DNA of 35,176 nucleotides from an uncultured Kiloniella sp. (GTDB lineage: Bacteria; Pseudomonadota; Alphaproteobacteria; Kiloniellales; Kiloniellaceae): contig NZ_CAKZMP010000307.1 in assembly GCF_937128705.1 (NCBI RefSeq), positions 1 to 35,176 of the forward strand. The letters are read 5' to 3'. Made by a program: the position numbers and the translations under genes. The notes under the pieces were generated by a model. It was given only the letters and a program-made list of their open reading frames with translations. It searched no databases and was not told where the DNA came from. Shown here in pieces: positions 17,570-28,711 of this stretch; position 1 is the first letter of the stretch, and every line of letters begins with the position of its first letter.

Positions 17570-18556
17570 ATGCCAGATAACGGCAATAACACTGATCATC
17601 CACAGATCTACAATTTGATCGTTTCAGATGCAGAAAAAAAACAACGCCTCGACCGCTTTCTCGTGAACCACCTTCCTGATCTGTCCAGAAGCCGGTTGCA
17701 AGCGCTTATTTCTGAAAGCTGCCTCGCCATTGACGAAGCCATAATTGAAACACCGAATTACCGTTTAAAGCCGGGTCAAAAATTAACACTGACCGTTCCC
17801 TTAGCAGCTGATCCAGAACCGATAGCACAAGATATCCCGCTCGATATTATATATGAAGATCCTTACCTTCTTATTGTAAATAAACCATCAGGTATGGTTG
17901 TTCATCCCGCCCCAGGAAACAGCGATGGAACGTTGGTCAACGCCCTGCTCTATCATTGCGGAGATGATTTCAAAGGCATTGGGGGCGTACGTCGCCCCGG
18001 CATTGTGCACCGTATTGACAAGGACACCAGCGGCTTAATGGTTGTCGCTAAAACGGACGAATGCCATCAGGGTCTGGTACAGCTTTTTGCCACACACGAT
18101 ATAGAACGTAGCTATAACGCAATTGTATGGGGATTTCCCAAACCCGCTGCGGGGCGAATTCAAGGGAACATTGGTCGTAGCCCTAAGAACCGAAAGAAGA
18201 TGGCCGTTGTACCTAGAGGCGGGAAAACTGCTGTAACCCATTATAAAACCCTGGACGTACTTTCTAATGGCGCGGCAAGCTTAATAGAGTGTCGCTTGGA
18301 AACAGGGCGCACCCATCAAATTCGCGTACACATGACCCACATAGGCCACCCGCTTCTCGGCGACCCCCTTTACGGCAGTCAAAGCCAAAGCAGGATCAAG
18401 AACCTTCCCGAAGAAGCACAGGTGCTAATGAAAACGTTCAATAGACAGGCGTTACACGCCAAAACACTTGGATTTGTTCACCCCATAACAAAAGAAAATC
18501 TTTCTTTTTCCAGTGAACTATCAAGAGATTTGAAAGATTTGATTATTAGTTTATAA
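17570..18556 (+). CDS. rluD: 23S rRNA pseudouridine synthase RluD-type
   Basis: This 328-residue protein has an N-terminal S4 RNA-binding domain (about 20-75, RLDRFLVNHLPDLSRSRLQALI) and an RluA/RluD-type catalytic domain. The catalytic aspartate is D150 in PGIVHRIDKDTSGL. Other family blocks are IVNKPSGMVVHPAPGN and LETGRTHQIRVHMTHIGHPLLGDPLYG. RluD makes pseudouridines at 1911, 1915 and 1917 in helix 69 of 23S rRNA, needed for normal ribosome assembly and termination. ATG 17570 has GAGGA upstream. It is followed by rpoH after about 130 bases, an order often seen in alphaproteobacteria, but rpoH seems to have its own promoter. Confidence 0.94.
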   Translation: MPDNGNNTDHPQIYNLIVSDAEKKQRLDRFLVNHLPDLSRSRLQALISESCLAIDEAIIETPNYRLKPGQKLTLTVPLAADPEPIAQDIPLDIIYEDPYLLIVNKPSGMVVHPAPGNSDGTLVNALLYHCGDDFKGIGGVRRPGIVHRIDKDTSGLMVVAKTDECHQGLVQLFATHDIERSYNAIVWGFPKPAAGRIQGNIGRSPKNRKKMAVVPRGGKTAVTHYKTLDVLSNGAASLIECRLETGRTHQIRVHMTHIGHPLLGDPLYGSQSQSRIKNLPEEAQVLMKTFNRQALHAKTLGFVHPITKENLSFSSELSRDLKDLIISL

Positions 18557-18589
18557 TAATTAAAAATCGCATTTAGAATTAAGTTACCT

Positions 18590-18618
18590 CTTGTGCACCG
18601 CGGCATGACACACCATAT
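18590..18618 (+). promoter_or_regulatory. Sigma32-like promoter before rpoH
   Basis: CTTGTGC (18590-18596), a 14-base spacer, and CACCATAT (18611-18618) resemble the heat-shock consensus CTTGAAA-N(11-15)-CCCCATNT. It lies about 70 bases before the rpoH start. A self-activated sigma32-type rpoH promoter is known in Caulobacter, so this placement makes sense. A sigma-70 reading (TTGTGC, TATCTA, 19-base spacer) is also possible but weaker. Confidence 0.5.
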
Positions 18619-18687
18619 CTAGCATCACGCAGAGAAATGCCGTTGTGAGCATTGCATCATAACTAGCTACGAAAAGGGGAACGTAAA

Positions 18688-19572
18688 ATGGTATCATCAA
18701 AAATCCCAGCCCTGACACCAGAGGGAAACCTATCACGGTATCTTCAGGATATCCGTAAGTTTCCTATGCTAGAGCAAAATCAGGAATACATGCTCGCCAA
18801 ACGCTGGCGTGAACATGACGATACAGATGCCGCACACACACTTGTGACCAGTCATCTGCGTCTCGTTGCAAAAATTGCAATGGGCTATCGCGGTTACGGA
18901 CTACCCGTTTCGGAACTAATTTCCGAAGGCAACGTCGGCATGATGCAGGCCGTAAAACGCTTTGACCCGGAAAAAGGCTTCCGTCTCGCCACATATGCGA
19001 TGTGGTGGATCAGAGCGTCAATCCAAGAATACATCCTCCACTCTTGGTCACTCGTCAAAATGGGGACAACCGCTGCGCAGAAAAAACTGTTTTTCAACTT
19101 GCGCAAACTTAAAGGGCAAATGTCAGCTATTGATGAAGGTGATCTGTCACCTGAACAGGTAACTCATATCGCCGACACCCTCAAAGTTTCAGAGAACGAT
19201 GTGGTTCAGATGAACCGCCGCCTTGCCGGTCCGGATAACTCTTTGAATGCTCCCTTACGCATTGATGGCGACGGAGAGTGGCAAGACTGGTTGGTTGATG
19301 AAACAGAAAGCCAAGAAGTTCAATTTGCAGAGTCTGAAGAGCTCACAAAGCGTCGGGCTTTACTTGAAGATGCATTGCAAACACTGAATGAGCGGGAAAG
19401 ACATATCCTTCAAGAACGTCGTTTAAAAGACAACCCTACGACACTGGAAGATCTTTCTCATGTTTATGACATCAGTCGTGAACGCGTCAGACAAATCGAG
19501 GTCCGTGCGTTCGAAAAATTGCAAAAAGCGATCAAGAATGCTGCCATCGAACAAAAGCTAGCCATTTCATAG
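18688..19572 (+). CDS. rpoH: RNA polymerase sigma factor RpoH (sigma32)
   Basis: This 294-residue sigma-70 family protein is the heat-shock sigma factor. Region 2 covers about 50-115 (HLRLVAKIAMGYRGYGLPVSEL, FDPEKGFRLATYAMWWIRASIQEYI). The family-specific RpoH box QKKLFFNLR is at 131-139. Region 4 near 252-279 has the helix-turn-helix SHVYDISRERVRQIEVRAFEKL. It directs RNA polymerase to chaperone and protease promoters. ATG 18688 has AGGGGA upstream. A strong terminator follows. Alphaproteobacteria often have two rpoH copies; only one is seen here. Confidence 0.97.
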   Translation: MVSSKIPALTPEGNLSRYLQDIRKFPMLEQNQEYMLAKRWREHDDTDAAHTLVTSHLRLVAKIAMGYRGYGLPVSELISEGNVGMMQAVKRFDPEKGFRLATYAMWWIRASIQEYILHSWSLVKMGTTAAQKKLFFNLRKLKGQMSAIDEGDLSPEQVTHIADTLKVSENDVVQMNRRLAGPDNSLNAPLRIDGDGEWQDWLVDETESQEVQFAESEELTKRRALLEDALQTLNERERHILQERRLKDNPTTLEDLSHVYDISRERVRQIEVRAFEKLQKAIKNAAIEQKLAIS

Positions 19573-19588
19573 GTCAACATAAAAACAC

Positions 19589-19626
19589 AAAAAAGCCAGT
19601 TGGATACGTCTAACTGGCTTTTTTAT
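19589..19626 (+). terminator. Strong rpoH terminator
   Basis: AAAAGCCAGTT (19591-19601) pairs perfectly with AACTGGCTTTT (19612-19622), with inner pairing around GGATACGTCT, and is followed by a T run (CTTTTTTATT). This is a clear rho-independent terminator. Confidence 0.92.
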
Positions 19627-19745
19627 TGTCCAGTAAGACAGTCTTTCCCAAACACCGCAGTCTCCTTATAAAAATTTGCTGGAAAATAACGTTTTGAAAA
19701 GCTAATTTCCAAAATCAATTTATGAAAAGAAAAACAAGGCTCGTC

Positions 19746-20450
19746 ATGACCTCTTCAGAAAAGACATTCGAAGACAATCTTCCCAAATGGATGTGGTTAT
19801 GGCTACCTATCATTCTGGTATTAATCCTGTTGGTGACAGGACTTGTTCTACCAGGTCAGGTCTATAGTGACTGGATCGGTAACGAACGGACAGGAATACT
19901 GGAAACCTCTCATGCAATTATTCCAGCCATATCTTTCCTATTGGCTTTGCGTATCATTTTTCACCCAAAGGTCCCGACGTTTTCTTTCCTCTGGTTTTGG
20001 ATTTTACTTGCTGCGCTGGGCAGCTTTTATATGTCCGGGGAAGAAGCCAGTTGGGGGCAGCACTGGTTCCAATGGGATACATCTGACGAATGGTCAAAAA
20101 TTAATGACCAAGGAGAAACCAATTTCCATAACACCAGCTCTTGGCTGGATCAAAAACCACGCACAATTTTGGAAATTGGCATCATTTTAGGTGGTATTAT
20201 TCTCCCCTTTATTTTTCTGCGCAAGCCAAGCCTGAGAAACCACCCCTACGCTATTATTGTGCCAACACTGGTTTTACTACCCACTGCGATTATAGCTGAA
20301 ACCACACGCATGACAGAACGGCTATTTGCCGCTTTGGATGTACCTTTTCGTTTTTTTCAAAGGGCAAGTGAAGTCCAAGAACTCTTTTTCGCCCTTTTTG
20401 TTCTTTATTATTTAATCATGATTTTAAAGAGAGTGAAAAGACTCAACTGA
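19746..20450 (+). CDS. Polytopic membrane protein with GEEASWGQ motif
   Basis: This protein of 234 residues from ATG 19746 (AAGG six bases upstream), or 242 from ATG 19722 with no ribosome binding site, has about six membrane helices. Between helices it carries SGEEASWGQHWFQWDT and, some 20 residues later, NDQGETNFHN. The pattern GEE-x-SWGQ followed by N-x-Q-x-E-x-N-x-HN recurs in a group of uncharacterised bacterial membrane proteins that I recall but cannot name. The acidic and His residues set in or near the membrane suggest an enzyme-like or metal-binding site; that is inference. Its stop overlaps the convergent small membrane protein gene by 8 bases. Confidence 0.75.
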   Translation: MTSSEKTFEDNLPKWMWLWLPIILVLILLVTGLVLPGQVYSDWIGNERTGILETSHAIIPAISFLLALRIIFHPKVPTFSFLWFWILLAALGSFYMSGEEASWGQHWFQWDTSDEWSKINDQGETNFHNTSSWLDQKPRTILEIGIILGGIILPFIFLRKPSLRNHPYAIIVPTLVLLPTAIIAETTRMTERLFAALDVPFRFFQRASEVQELFFALFVLYYLIMILKRVKRLN

Positions 20451-20910
20451 CTTCTTGCTCTTGAGGTTCAGCATCTTGCTCAGGCGTAGCACTCACCGAT
20501 TGCTTAACGCCGTCCCCCCACGCCTCGACAAGATCATCCTGATAGCGGCGAATGGCTTTAATCTTGCCATCGGTTGAGATGCTTAAATAGCTAGAAACAA
20601 AAATCGGTGTTCCGAGATAAAGAATCCATCCCAAGCCCGCAGCACCATATGCAACCATCATGTTCCATGGATCAGAAATTGCGCTGAAAGCACCATCAAA
20701 GGACTGCCCCCGCTCCCAAAGTTCCATTAATGGGGGAAGAACACCGCAAAAGTTTGGTAAACCTATCGTAACTGTAAAATAGCGATGCGGATTACGATCA
20801 ATCACATAGACGACCAAGCTGGGCACCATTAACACAGCAAGTAATATTGCTGATGGCATTAACACCGCCGCAAGCACAAGCAAAATTAGTAGAAGAAGTA
20901 TGCGACTCAT
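20443..20910 (-). CDS. Small membrane protein, partner of the pseudokinase gene
   Basis: This 155-residue protein starts at ATG 20910 with GAGGA at good spacing; the longer track start would overlap the gene before it. It has a long hydrophobic N-terminus (RILLLLILLVLAAVLMPSAILLAVLMVPSLVVYVI, likely two helices), a loop NPHRYFTVTIGLPNFCGVLPPLMELW, another membrane stretch (MMVAYGAAGLGWILYLGTPIFVSSYL), and a soluble acidic tail ending EPQEQEVS. I do not recognise the family. It begins eight bases after the pseudokinase stop, so the two are almost surely co-transcribed and may form a membrane complex (inference). Confidence 0.75.
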   Translation of the reverse strand: MSRILLLLILLVLAAVLMPSAILLAVLMVPSLVVYVIDRNPHRYFTVTIGLPNFCGVLPPLMELWERGQSFDGAFSAISDPWNMMVAYGAAGLGWILYLGTPIFVSSYLSISTDGKIKAIRRYQDDLVEAWGDGVKQSVSATPEQDAEPQEQEVS

Positions 20911-20918
20911 TTTATCCT

Positions 20919-22946
20919 CTAAAAAACCCAGGCGATTGTCATACCAACCAATGCCAAACTGGAACATAAGCCAGAAATTACCGCCGAGGTCTTCTCACTT
21001 ACAAGTTGGACATTTTCATTTGAAACAAGACCACCCTGCTCAAGCCAAGTTGCTTGCGCTTCCAAGTTAGAAAAAATCATCTGCGCTTGATCAAAACCTG
21101 TTTGATCCTGATCCTTGATTTGAGAATTATCCAAAATTGACTGTAATATTGTTAATTTTCCTTCGGTCGTCGCATTTTCAACTGCTTCACGAAGCTGTTT
21201 GCGAAAAGCCGTATTATGAAAATTCTCTACCGAATCTATCAATAAATTCGCCATATGAGCCGATAACGCGGGTAAATTGGGTGGCCCAAATTGTTTTTGC
21301 ATATCTGCCAAAATTCTTAGCGAAGCCCCATTATAAACATCCCTGTCAAAAGGATCTTCAAACCGCTTTAACAGAGCATCAAAATTTCCACGCATATTGT
21401 TCATGGCAAAGGCAAGTATATGCCGGTCAACTGGTGCCCCCTCTATTCGACCAGAAGCAACCATATTCTCTAACGCTGGTAATAGATTTTTAATATCATC
21501 AACATAATGGTCCCCAACCAAAGGAGACATGCAAGGCCAGCCCTCGTTACCGGCATAGACCGCTCGCTCCATCCCATACCCCGGAACCATGCTTTTTACA
21601 TTTTGGGCCAAGTGCTCAATCTGTTTAATAATGGCGATAAATTCAGGCTTGGTCCTAGTTTGTGAGGTCACCCATGCTTGGGACAGCTTCATCCTGATAA
21701 CATCGAGAAACTGCTCTACCTTACCCGGCTCAAAAAATTCCAATGCAATAGCTTGCGCGATGGCGTCGACACGAACAGCAACATCTTTGTATATAATCGG
21801 TGCCGCTGGATCTAATGCCATGATAGAAGCTGAAACGGCCCTGTCATCTCCGCTTCCTGTTGATGCCAAGGCACTTGACGTCCGTTCAGCAAGAACGATT
21901 AAATCCCCCATATCTTCATTGGACAATGCGCGCCGAACCCAAGAATCAAGATGATCAGATGAAATCAATTTCTTACTCTCTGACCAATTTAACCTCATGG
22001 CATTCGCAAGCATTGGTGCAGTTAGATAGTCTTTTCCAGCAAAAGAGATTGATCTAACAGCCTTTGGAGGTAACGGAACCTGTTTAGGGCTCAAATGACG
22101 ACCATTAGCCCACATTTCAATGTCTGGCATTGCCCAACGCTCATAAGGATCATCACTCAATAATCCGCGTAAAGGCTCCATCAATTTAAGAGGTACCCGA
22201 GTTTGTCCCACCAATGCACCATAAGACCCAAGCTTTATTTTCGCCTCAATAATTTCTTCGTCGGACTTCCCTTTGAGAAGAGAGCCCCCCATCGCGACTT
22301 CCGCCAAAAGAACACCAAATGAGTAAAAATCATCAAGAACACCACCCTCACCACGCCCCGAAGGTGACGCCATACCCGAATCAATTGGCTCGTAGAGTAC
22401 AGGTTGCGCATAGGCCGCAGGGGTTGAAAGGCATTCACCCAACATTGCCCTGCCATCAGATGCTACAAAAATATTTTCAGGGCGAATGGCCCGGTGCATC
22501 AGTGTTCGAGAAGAAAGCTCTCTCAGGGCTGGTAACAAATTATGTATAAACCCATTAATAATTGTTTCTTCATCCATTTTCGGAACAAGATGGCCCGCTT
22601 CAGGGATCAGACGAGTTCCGGAAGGCCGTTCATATACAAGAACGAAACGACGAACATTATCTTCGGGGAAGATTACGGTCCCAGAACCAACAGGTGTCAT
22701 CATCACCGGACAGGTAACACGGCTCATCAACCGGATCATAGAGAACCGGGGCGCCGCTTCTTTCTGACAGATCAACGCAAAAAGAGAATTATTGCCCTTA
22801 AGACTGGCCGCTGCGATCGCCAGTGTTCCCGGTGATTGTAATTCAGGCAGACGTTCAGCAGGAAGAAGCCGAAACTTACCTTCGAATTCTACAGGTTGCT
22901 GTAAATGTGCCAATTCATTGGCAATTTCTTTGATATGAGTAGGCAT
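20919..22946 (-). CDS. Kinase-like (pseudokinase) protein with C-terminal membrane anchor
   Basis: This 675-residue protein starts at ATG 22946, with TTGAGGAAG upstream. Residues about 40-290 follow the Ser/Thr kinase fold: MHRAIRPENIFVASDG (151-166) is the catalytic loop, and DDFYSFGVLLAEV near 206 is the alpha-F helix. But HRD has become HRA and the DFG position reads LGEC, so both the catalytic base and the magnesium-binding Asp are missing; no obvious Gly-rich loop is seen. It is most likely a pseudokinase. The region from about 300 to 650 is helical and unassigned. The last 25 residues (TSAVISGLCSSLALVGMTIAWVF) look like a tail anchor. The downstream gene is a small membrane protein. Confidence 0.8.
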   Translation of the reverse strand: MPTHIKEIANELAHLQQPVEFEGKFRLLPAERLPELQSPGTLAIAAASLKGNNSLFALICQKEAAPRFSMIRLMSRVTCPVMMTPVGSGTVIFPEDNVRRFVLVYERPSGTRLIPEAGHLVPKMDEETIINGFIHNLLPALRELSSRTLMHRAIRPENIFVASDGRAMLGECLSTPAAYAQPVLYEPIDSGMASPSGRGEGGVLDDFYSFGVLLAEVAMGGSLLKGKSDEEIIEAKIKLGSYGALVGQTRVPLKLMEPLRGLLSDDPYERWAMPDIEMWANGRHLSPKQVPLPPKAVRSISFAGKDYLTAPMLANAMRLNWSESKKLISSDHLDSWVRRALSNEDMGDLIVLAERTSSALASTGSGDDRAVSASIMALDPAAPIIYKDVAVRVDAIAQAIALEFFEPGKVEQFLDVIRMKLSQAWVTSQTRTKPEFIAIIKQIEHLAQNVKSMVPGYGMERAVYAGNEGWPCMSPLVGDHYVDDIKNLLPALENMVASGRIEGAPVDRHILAFAMNNMRGNFDALLKRFEDPFDRDVYNGASLRILADMQKQFGPPNLPALSAHMANLLIDSVENFHNTAFRKQLREAVENATTEGKLTILQSILDNSQIKDQDQTGFDQAQMIFSNLEAQATWLEQGGLVSNENVQLVSEKTSAVISGLCSSLALVGMTIAWVF

Positions 22947-22966
22947 TACTTCCTCAACCTGAGAAC

Positions 22967-22980
22967 AGGCCCCCCGGCCT
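22967..22980. repeat. Small GC hairpin in the pseudokinase gene leader
   Basis: AGGCC and GGCCT flank a 4-base C run, forming a short perfect stem 20 bases before the ribosome binding site region of the pseudokinase gene. It could hinder translation start, or be incidental. Confidence 0.3.
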
Positions 22981-23073
22981 TCACAACACAAAAGATGAAT
23001 ACTGTTCTAGAGCTATAACAGAGAAAGGTAAAAAAGATAGTTAACAAAAAATATATAACGCTTACGAGAGCAT

Positions 23074-23117
23074 AAAAAATAAAAGCACTCCCCCAGTGTC
23101 AGAGAAGCGCTTTTATT
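23074..23117 (-). terminator. purA terminator
   Basis: AATAAAAGC (23078-23086) pairs with GCTTTTATT (23109-23117), with an inner CACT/AGTG stem. On the minus strand it runs into TTTTATTTTTTATG about 30 bases after the purA stop. Confidence 0.75.
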
Positions 23118-23147
23118 AAAAGATTTTATATAGTCCAGATTAGATTT

Positions 23148-25608
<2,461 letters not shown>

Positions 25609-25647
25609 GGTCTGCGTTCCGGGTCGTTTTTAAGCTCATACGATGCG

Positions 25648-25713
25648 AAAAAACCTGCCGTGACCGAGAAAAGGTCTAACCTTGGGCTCTTTCGGTGATT
25701 GACTACAGGTTTT
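25648..25713 (-). promoter_or_regulatory. Terminator-like leader hairpin before hisZ (possible attenuator)
   Basis: On the minus strand AAAACCTG (25713-25706) pairs with CAGGTTTT (25657-25650), with inner ACCGA/TCGGT and AAGGT/ACCTT stems, and the 3' arm runs into TTTTTT, ending about 39 bases before the hisZ ATG. That is a terminator located upstream of a gene, as in attenuators. I found no run of His codons that would mark a classical his leader peptide. A TTGACA near 25770 could be a -35 element, but no good -10 follows. Confidence 0.45.
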
Positions 25714-25826
25714 ACTCTCCAAGAGCAACCTGATTCCCTGATTCAAGGCTGAAAAGTTACTCTTTTCTGTCAATAATCAAAAATATGCCGTAAATTCAGT
25801 ATCCTGATAATTCCCCCCAAGAGTTC

Positions 25827-25862
25827 AAAAAGAAGGCTGTGAGAACGTCCCACAGCCTTCTT
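25827..25862 (-). terminator. serA terminator
   Basis: AAGAAGGCTGTG (25830-25841) and CACAGCCTTCTT (25851-25862) form a perfect 12-bp stem with a 9-base loop, followed on the minus strand by TTTTGAA. It lies about 50 bases after the serA stop and separates serC-serA from hisZ-purA. Confidence 0.87.
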
Positions 25863-25909
25863 ATTACGATCTATGCAAAATCAGAACTTAATTATAATAG
25901 CGTTTCAGC

Positions 25910-27487
25910 CTAGAAGTTAAGTTGCACAACCTGCTTGGTCTGCGGAAGTTGTTTGACCTTGTCTAACTGTGCCGCATCCAGAGGACTATCCAGTTCAACA
26001 AGAGCAATCGCATCCTGCCCAGGCGCTGTTCTGCCCAGATGGAACGTTGCAATATTCACACCTGCTTCGCCCAACTGCATACCCAATGCTCCGATATATC
26101 CGGGCGTATCTTCGTTGGTTAGATAAAGCATATGTTTGCCAAGTTCCGCCTCTATTTCGATACCTTTGATATTAACCAGACGCGGACGTTTGCCACCAAA
26201 GAGCGTCCCAGCGACAGAACGTTCACCTTTTTCGGTTGTTACCGTCAGACGGATTAATGTCTGGAAGTCACAATCACGTTCATGTTTGGCTTCGCTGACA
26301 TCAATATTACGTTCTCTTGCAATAATAGGAGCGCTGACCACATTCACTGAATCCATAATCGGAGCCAAAAGGCTGGCAACAATCGTCTGCGTCAACGGAC
26401 GGCAATTAAAGGAAGCAACGGAGCCTTCATAGTCGATCTTGATCGCTTTCAGACCTGTCCGTGTAAGCTGCCCCGCAAAGCTACCCAACTGTTGCGACAA
26501 CGCCATATAAGGTTCCAGCTTATTAAACTCTTCCGCAGTCAGAGACGGCATGTTCAACGCATTGGTTACCGCACCCGTCAGCAAATAATCAGAAAGTTGC
26601 TCAGCAACCTGTAAGGCAACATTCTCCTGCGCTTCAGCAGTTGACGCCCCCAAATGTGGTGTCGCAACAAAGTTCGGTGCTCCAAAAAGAACAGAGTCCT
26701 TTGCTGGCTCAACCTCGAACACATCACTCGCTGCACCGGCAACATGGCCGCTTTCCAAGGCATCTTTAAGGTCAGCTTCAACAACCAGACCACCACGGGC
26801 GCAGTTAATAATACGAACGCCTTTTTTGGTTTTCGCCAGCGCCTTGGCATCAATAATCCCCTTGGTTTGATCCGTCAGAGGAACGTGGAGCGTAATAAAA
26901 TCGGCACGCGCCAAAAGCTCGTCCAGCTCAACTTTTTCAACGCCGAGGTCCTTGGCGCGTTCAGGTGAGAGGAAAGGATCAAAAGAAATCACTTTCATCT
27001 TCAATCCCTGTGCACGATCAACAACAATAGAACCGATATTTCCACAACCAATTACCCCGAGGGTTTTGGCCGTTAGCTCTGACCCCATAAAACGGGATTT
27101 TTCCCATTTACCTGCTTGTGTTGATTCGTTTGCTTCCGGAATTTGCCGCGCAGCAGCAAACATCATCGCAATCGCATGTTCAGCCGTGGTAATGGAGTTA
27201 CCATGTGGTGTGTTCATAACAACAACACCTTTGGCAGAAGCAGCGTCAATATTGACGTTATCAACACCAATACCCGCACGTCCAACTACTTTCAAATTAG
27301 TCGCAGCTTCCAAAACCTGTGGCGTAACTTTTGTAGCGGACCGGATAGCCAGACCATCATAGTCACCAATTATGGCAATCAATTCTTCTTCGGAAAGACC
27401 AACTTTAGTATCAACTTCAACGCCACGATCGCGAAAGATATCTGCGGCTTTCGGGCTTAACTTATCACTTATGAGTACTTTAACCAT
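25910..27487 (-). CDS. serA: D-3-phosphoglycerate dehydrogenase
   Basis: SerA oxidises 3-phosphoglycerate to 3-phosphohydroxypyruvate with NAD, the first step of serine synthesis. At 525 residues it is the long type: a substrate/NAD-binding pair with GCGNIG (147-152) and catalytic R231 (INCARGG), E260 and H278 (ATPHLGAST), then an intervening allosteric domain, and a C-terminal ACT domain (about 455-525, LYLTNEDTPGYIGALGMQLGEAGVNIATFHLGR), which usually senses serine. It starts 12 bases after serC ends, so they form an operon, and a strong terminator follows. The reaction product is the substrate of SerC. Confidence 0.97.
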   Translation of the reverse strand: MVKVLISDKLSPKAADIFRDRGVEVDTKVGLSEEELIAIIGDYDGLAIRSATKVTPQVLEAATNLKVVGRAGIGVDNVNIDAASAKGVVVMNTPHGNSITTAEHAIAMMFAAARQIPEANESTQAGKWEKSRFMGSELTAKTLGVIGCGNIGSIVVDRAQGLKMKVISFDPFLSPERAKDLGVEKVELDELLARADFITLHVPLTDQTKGIIDAKALAKTKKGVRIINCARGGLVVEADLKDALESGHVAGAASDVFEVEPAKDSVLFGAPNFVATPHLGASTAEAQENVALQVAEQLSDYLLTGAVTNALNMPSLTAEEFNKLEPYMALSQQLGSFAGQLTRTGLKAIKIDYEGSVASFNCRPLTQTIVASLLAPIMDSVNVVSAPIIARERNIDVSEAKHERDCDFQTLIRLTVTTEKGERSVAGTLFGGKRPRLVNIKGIEIEAELGKHMLYLTNEDTPGYIGALGMQLGEAGVNIATFHLGRTAPGQDAIALVELDSPLDAAQLDKVKQLPQTKQVVQLNF

Positions 27488-27499
27488 TTTTCCAACACT

Positions 27500-28660
27500 C
27501 TATTCGAATTCTGTACGTACTTGCTCTATTGCCCAATCCAACCAGGGCAACAAAAGCTCGATGTCTGAGGTTTCAACTGTGGCACCACCCCAAATGCGTA
27601 AGCCCGCCGGTGCATCACGATAAGCACCGATATCAAGCGCGGCATTCTCTTCTTCCAACAATGCTGCAAGTCTTTTGGCCGCTTTGGCCTGCGCATCATC
27701 AGAAAGGGCTGTGAACCAGTCAGCCGTTACCTTCAAGCAAACGGATGTTGTTGAGCTTGTCGATGTGTCTTCAGCAAGAAAGGCAGCCCAATCACTTTTG
27801 GAAACCCAATCCGAAATGACTGCAAAATTTGCATCGCAACGACCAACCAGGCCTTCTAGGCCACCCACACTTTCAGCCCAACCAAGAGAATCCAGTGCAT
27901 CTTCGACGCATAACATCGAAGGCGTATTAATAGTGGCTCCAGTGAAGATCGATTCGTTTAATTTTCCACCTTTTGTTAAACGGAAAATTTTTGGCATAGG
28001 CCAAGATGGCTCGTGGCTCTCAAGCCGCTCAACAGCACGCGGACTAAGCGCGATCATGCCGTGAGCACCTTCCCCACCCAAAACCTTTTGCCACGACCAA
28101 GTTGTGACATCCAGCTTATCCCAGGGTAAGGGCATCGCAAAAGCAGCTGATGTTGCATCGCAAATAGAAAGTCCCGCACGATCAGAACTGATCCACTCTC
28201 CATTAGGCACACGAACACCAGAGGTCGTACCGTTCCAGGTAAAGACCACATCACGATCCCAAGAAACCTGTGACAGATCAGGTAATTTCCCGTAATCGGC
28301 TTCAAAAGTACGTACATCATTGAGTTTCAGCTGTTTGATTACATCTGTAACCCAACCCTTGCCAAAACTTTCCCATGACAGCATATCTACTCCCCGTGGT
28401 CCGAGAAGAGACCACAGTGCCATTTCTACGGCACCAGTATCGGAAGCTGGGACAATTCCGACACGATAATCTTCGGGGATACCAAGGATTTTGCGTGACT
28501 TTTCGATCACTTCCGCGAGCTTGGCTTTTCCGCCTTTTGCGCGATGAGATCTTCCATGCCAGCAAGAGCCTAGTGAATCCAAAGACCAACCAGGACGCTT
28601 GGAACAAGGCCCGGATGAAAATCTTGGATTTAAGGGACGTTCACTAGGTTTTTCTTTCAT
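27500..28660 (-). CDS. serC: Phosphoserine aminotransferase, alphaproteobacterial type
   Basis: SerC transfers an amino group from glutamate to 3-phosphohydroxypyruvate. This 386-residue form begins [20 protein letters not shown], typical of the alphaproteobacterial/archaeal SerC subgroup and different from the E. coli type. The PLP lysine is K192 in [15 protein letters not shown], with [15 protein letters not shown] and ICDATSAAF forming the cofactor site. I moved the start from the track TTG to ATG 28660. GGAG lies 11 bases upstream, a long spacing, and an overlapping out-of-frame mini-ORF starts at ATG 28667. It is followed by serA. Confidence 0.95.
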   Translation of the reverse strand: MKEKPSERPLNPRFSSGPCSKRPGWSLDSLGSCWHGRSHRAKGGKAKLAEVIEKSRKILGIPEDYRVGIVPASDTGAVEMALWSLLGPRGVDMLSWESFGKGWVTDVIKQLKLNDVRTFEADYGKLPDLSQVSWDRDVVFTWNGTTSGVRVPNGEWISSDRAGLSICDATSAAFAMPLPWDKLDVTTWSWQKVLGGEGAHGMIALSPRAVERLESHEPSWPMPKIFRLTKGGKLNESIFTGATINTPSMLCVEDALDSLGWAESVGGLEGLVGRCDANFAVISDWVSKSDWAAFLAEDTSTSSTTSVCLKVTADWFTALSDDAQAKAAKRLAALLEEENAALDIGAYRDAPAGLRIWGGATVETSDIELLLPWLDWAIEQVRTEFE

Positions 28661-28667
28661 TGGACAT
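28644..28667 (-). other. Mini-ORF overlapping the serC start
   Basis: ATG at 28667 opens a seven-codon frame (MSNERKT, then TAG) that overlaps the serC start out of frame and sits closer to the GGAG than the serC ATG does. It may be accidental, or it may affect serC translation. Confidence 0.25.
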
Positions 28668-28711
28668 TTTACTCCAGTATGGCAGTTTTTTTTAACTACA
28701 CGAAACAAACC

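Noticed and set aside
25609-25830. Histidine leader peptide before hisZ
   Set aside because: No short ORF with repeated His codons was found on the minus strand.
26952-27362. 136-residue plus-strand ORF
   Set aside because: It is a shadow of serA, which has all catalytic residues on the opposite strand.
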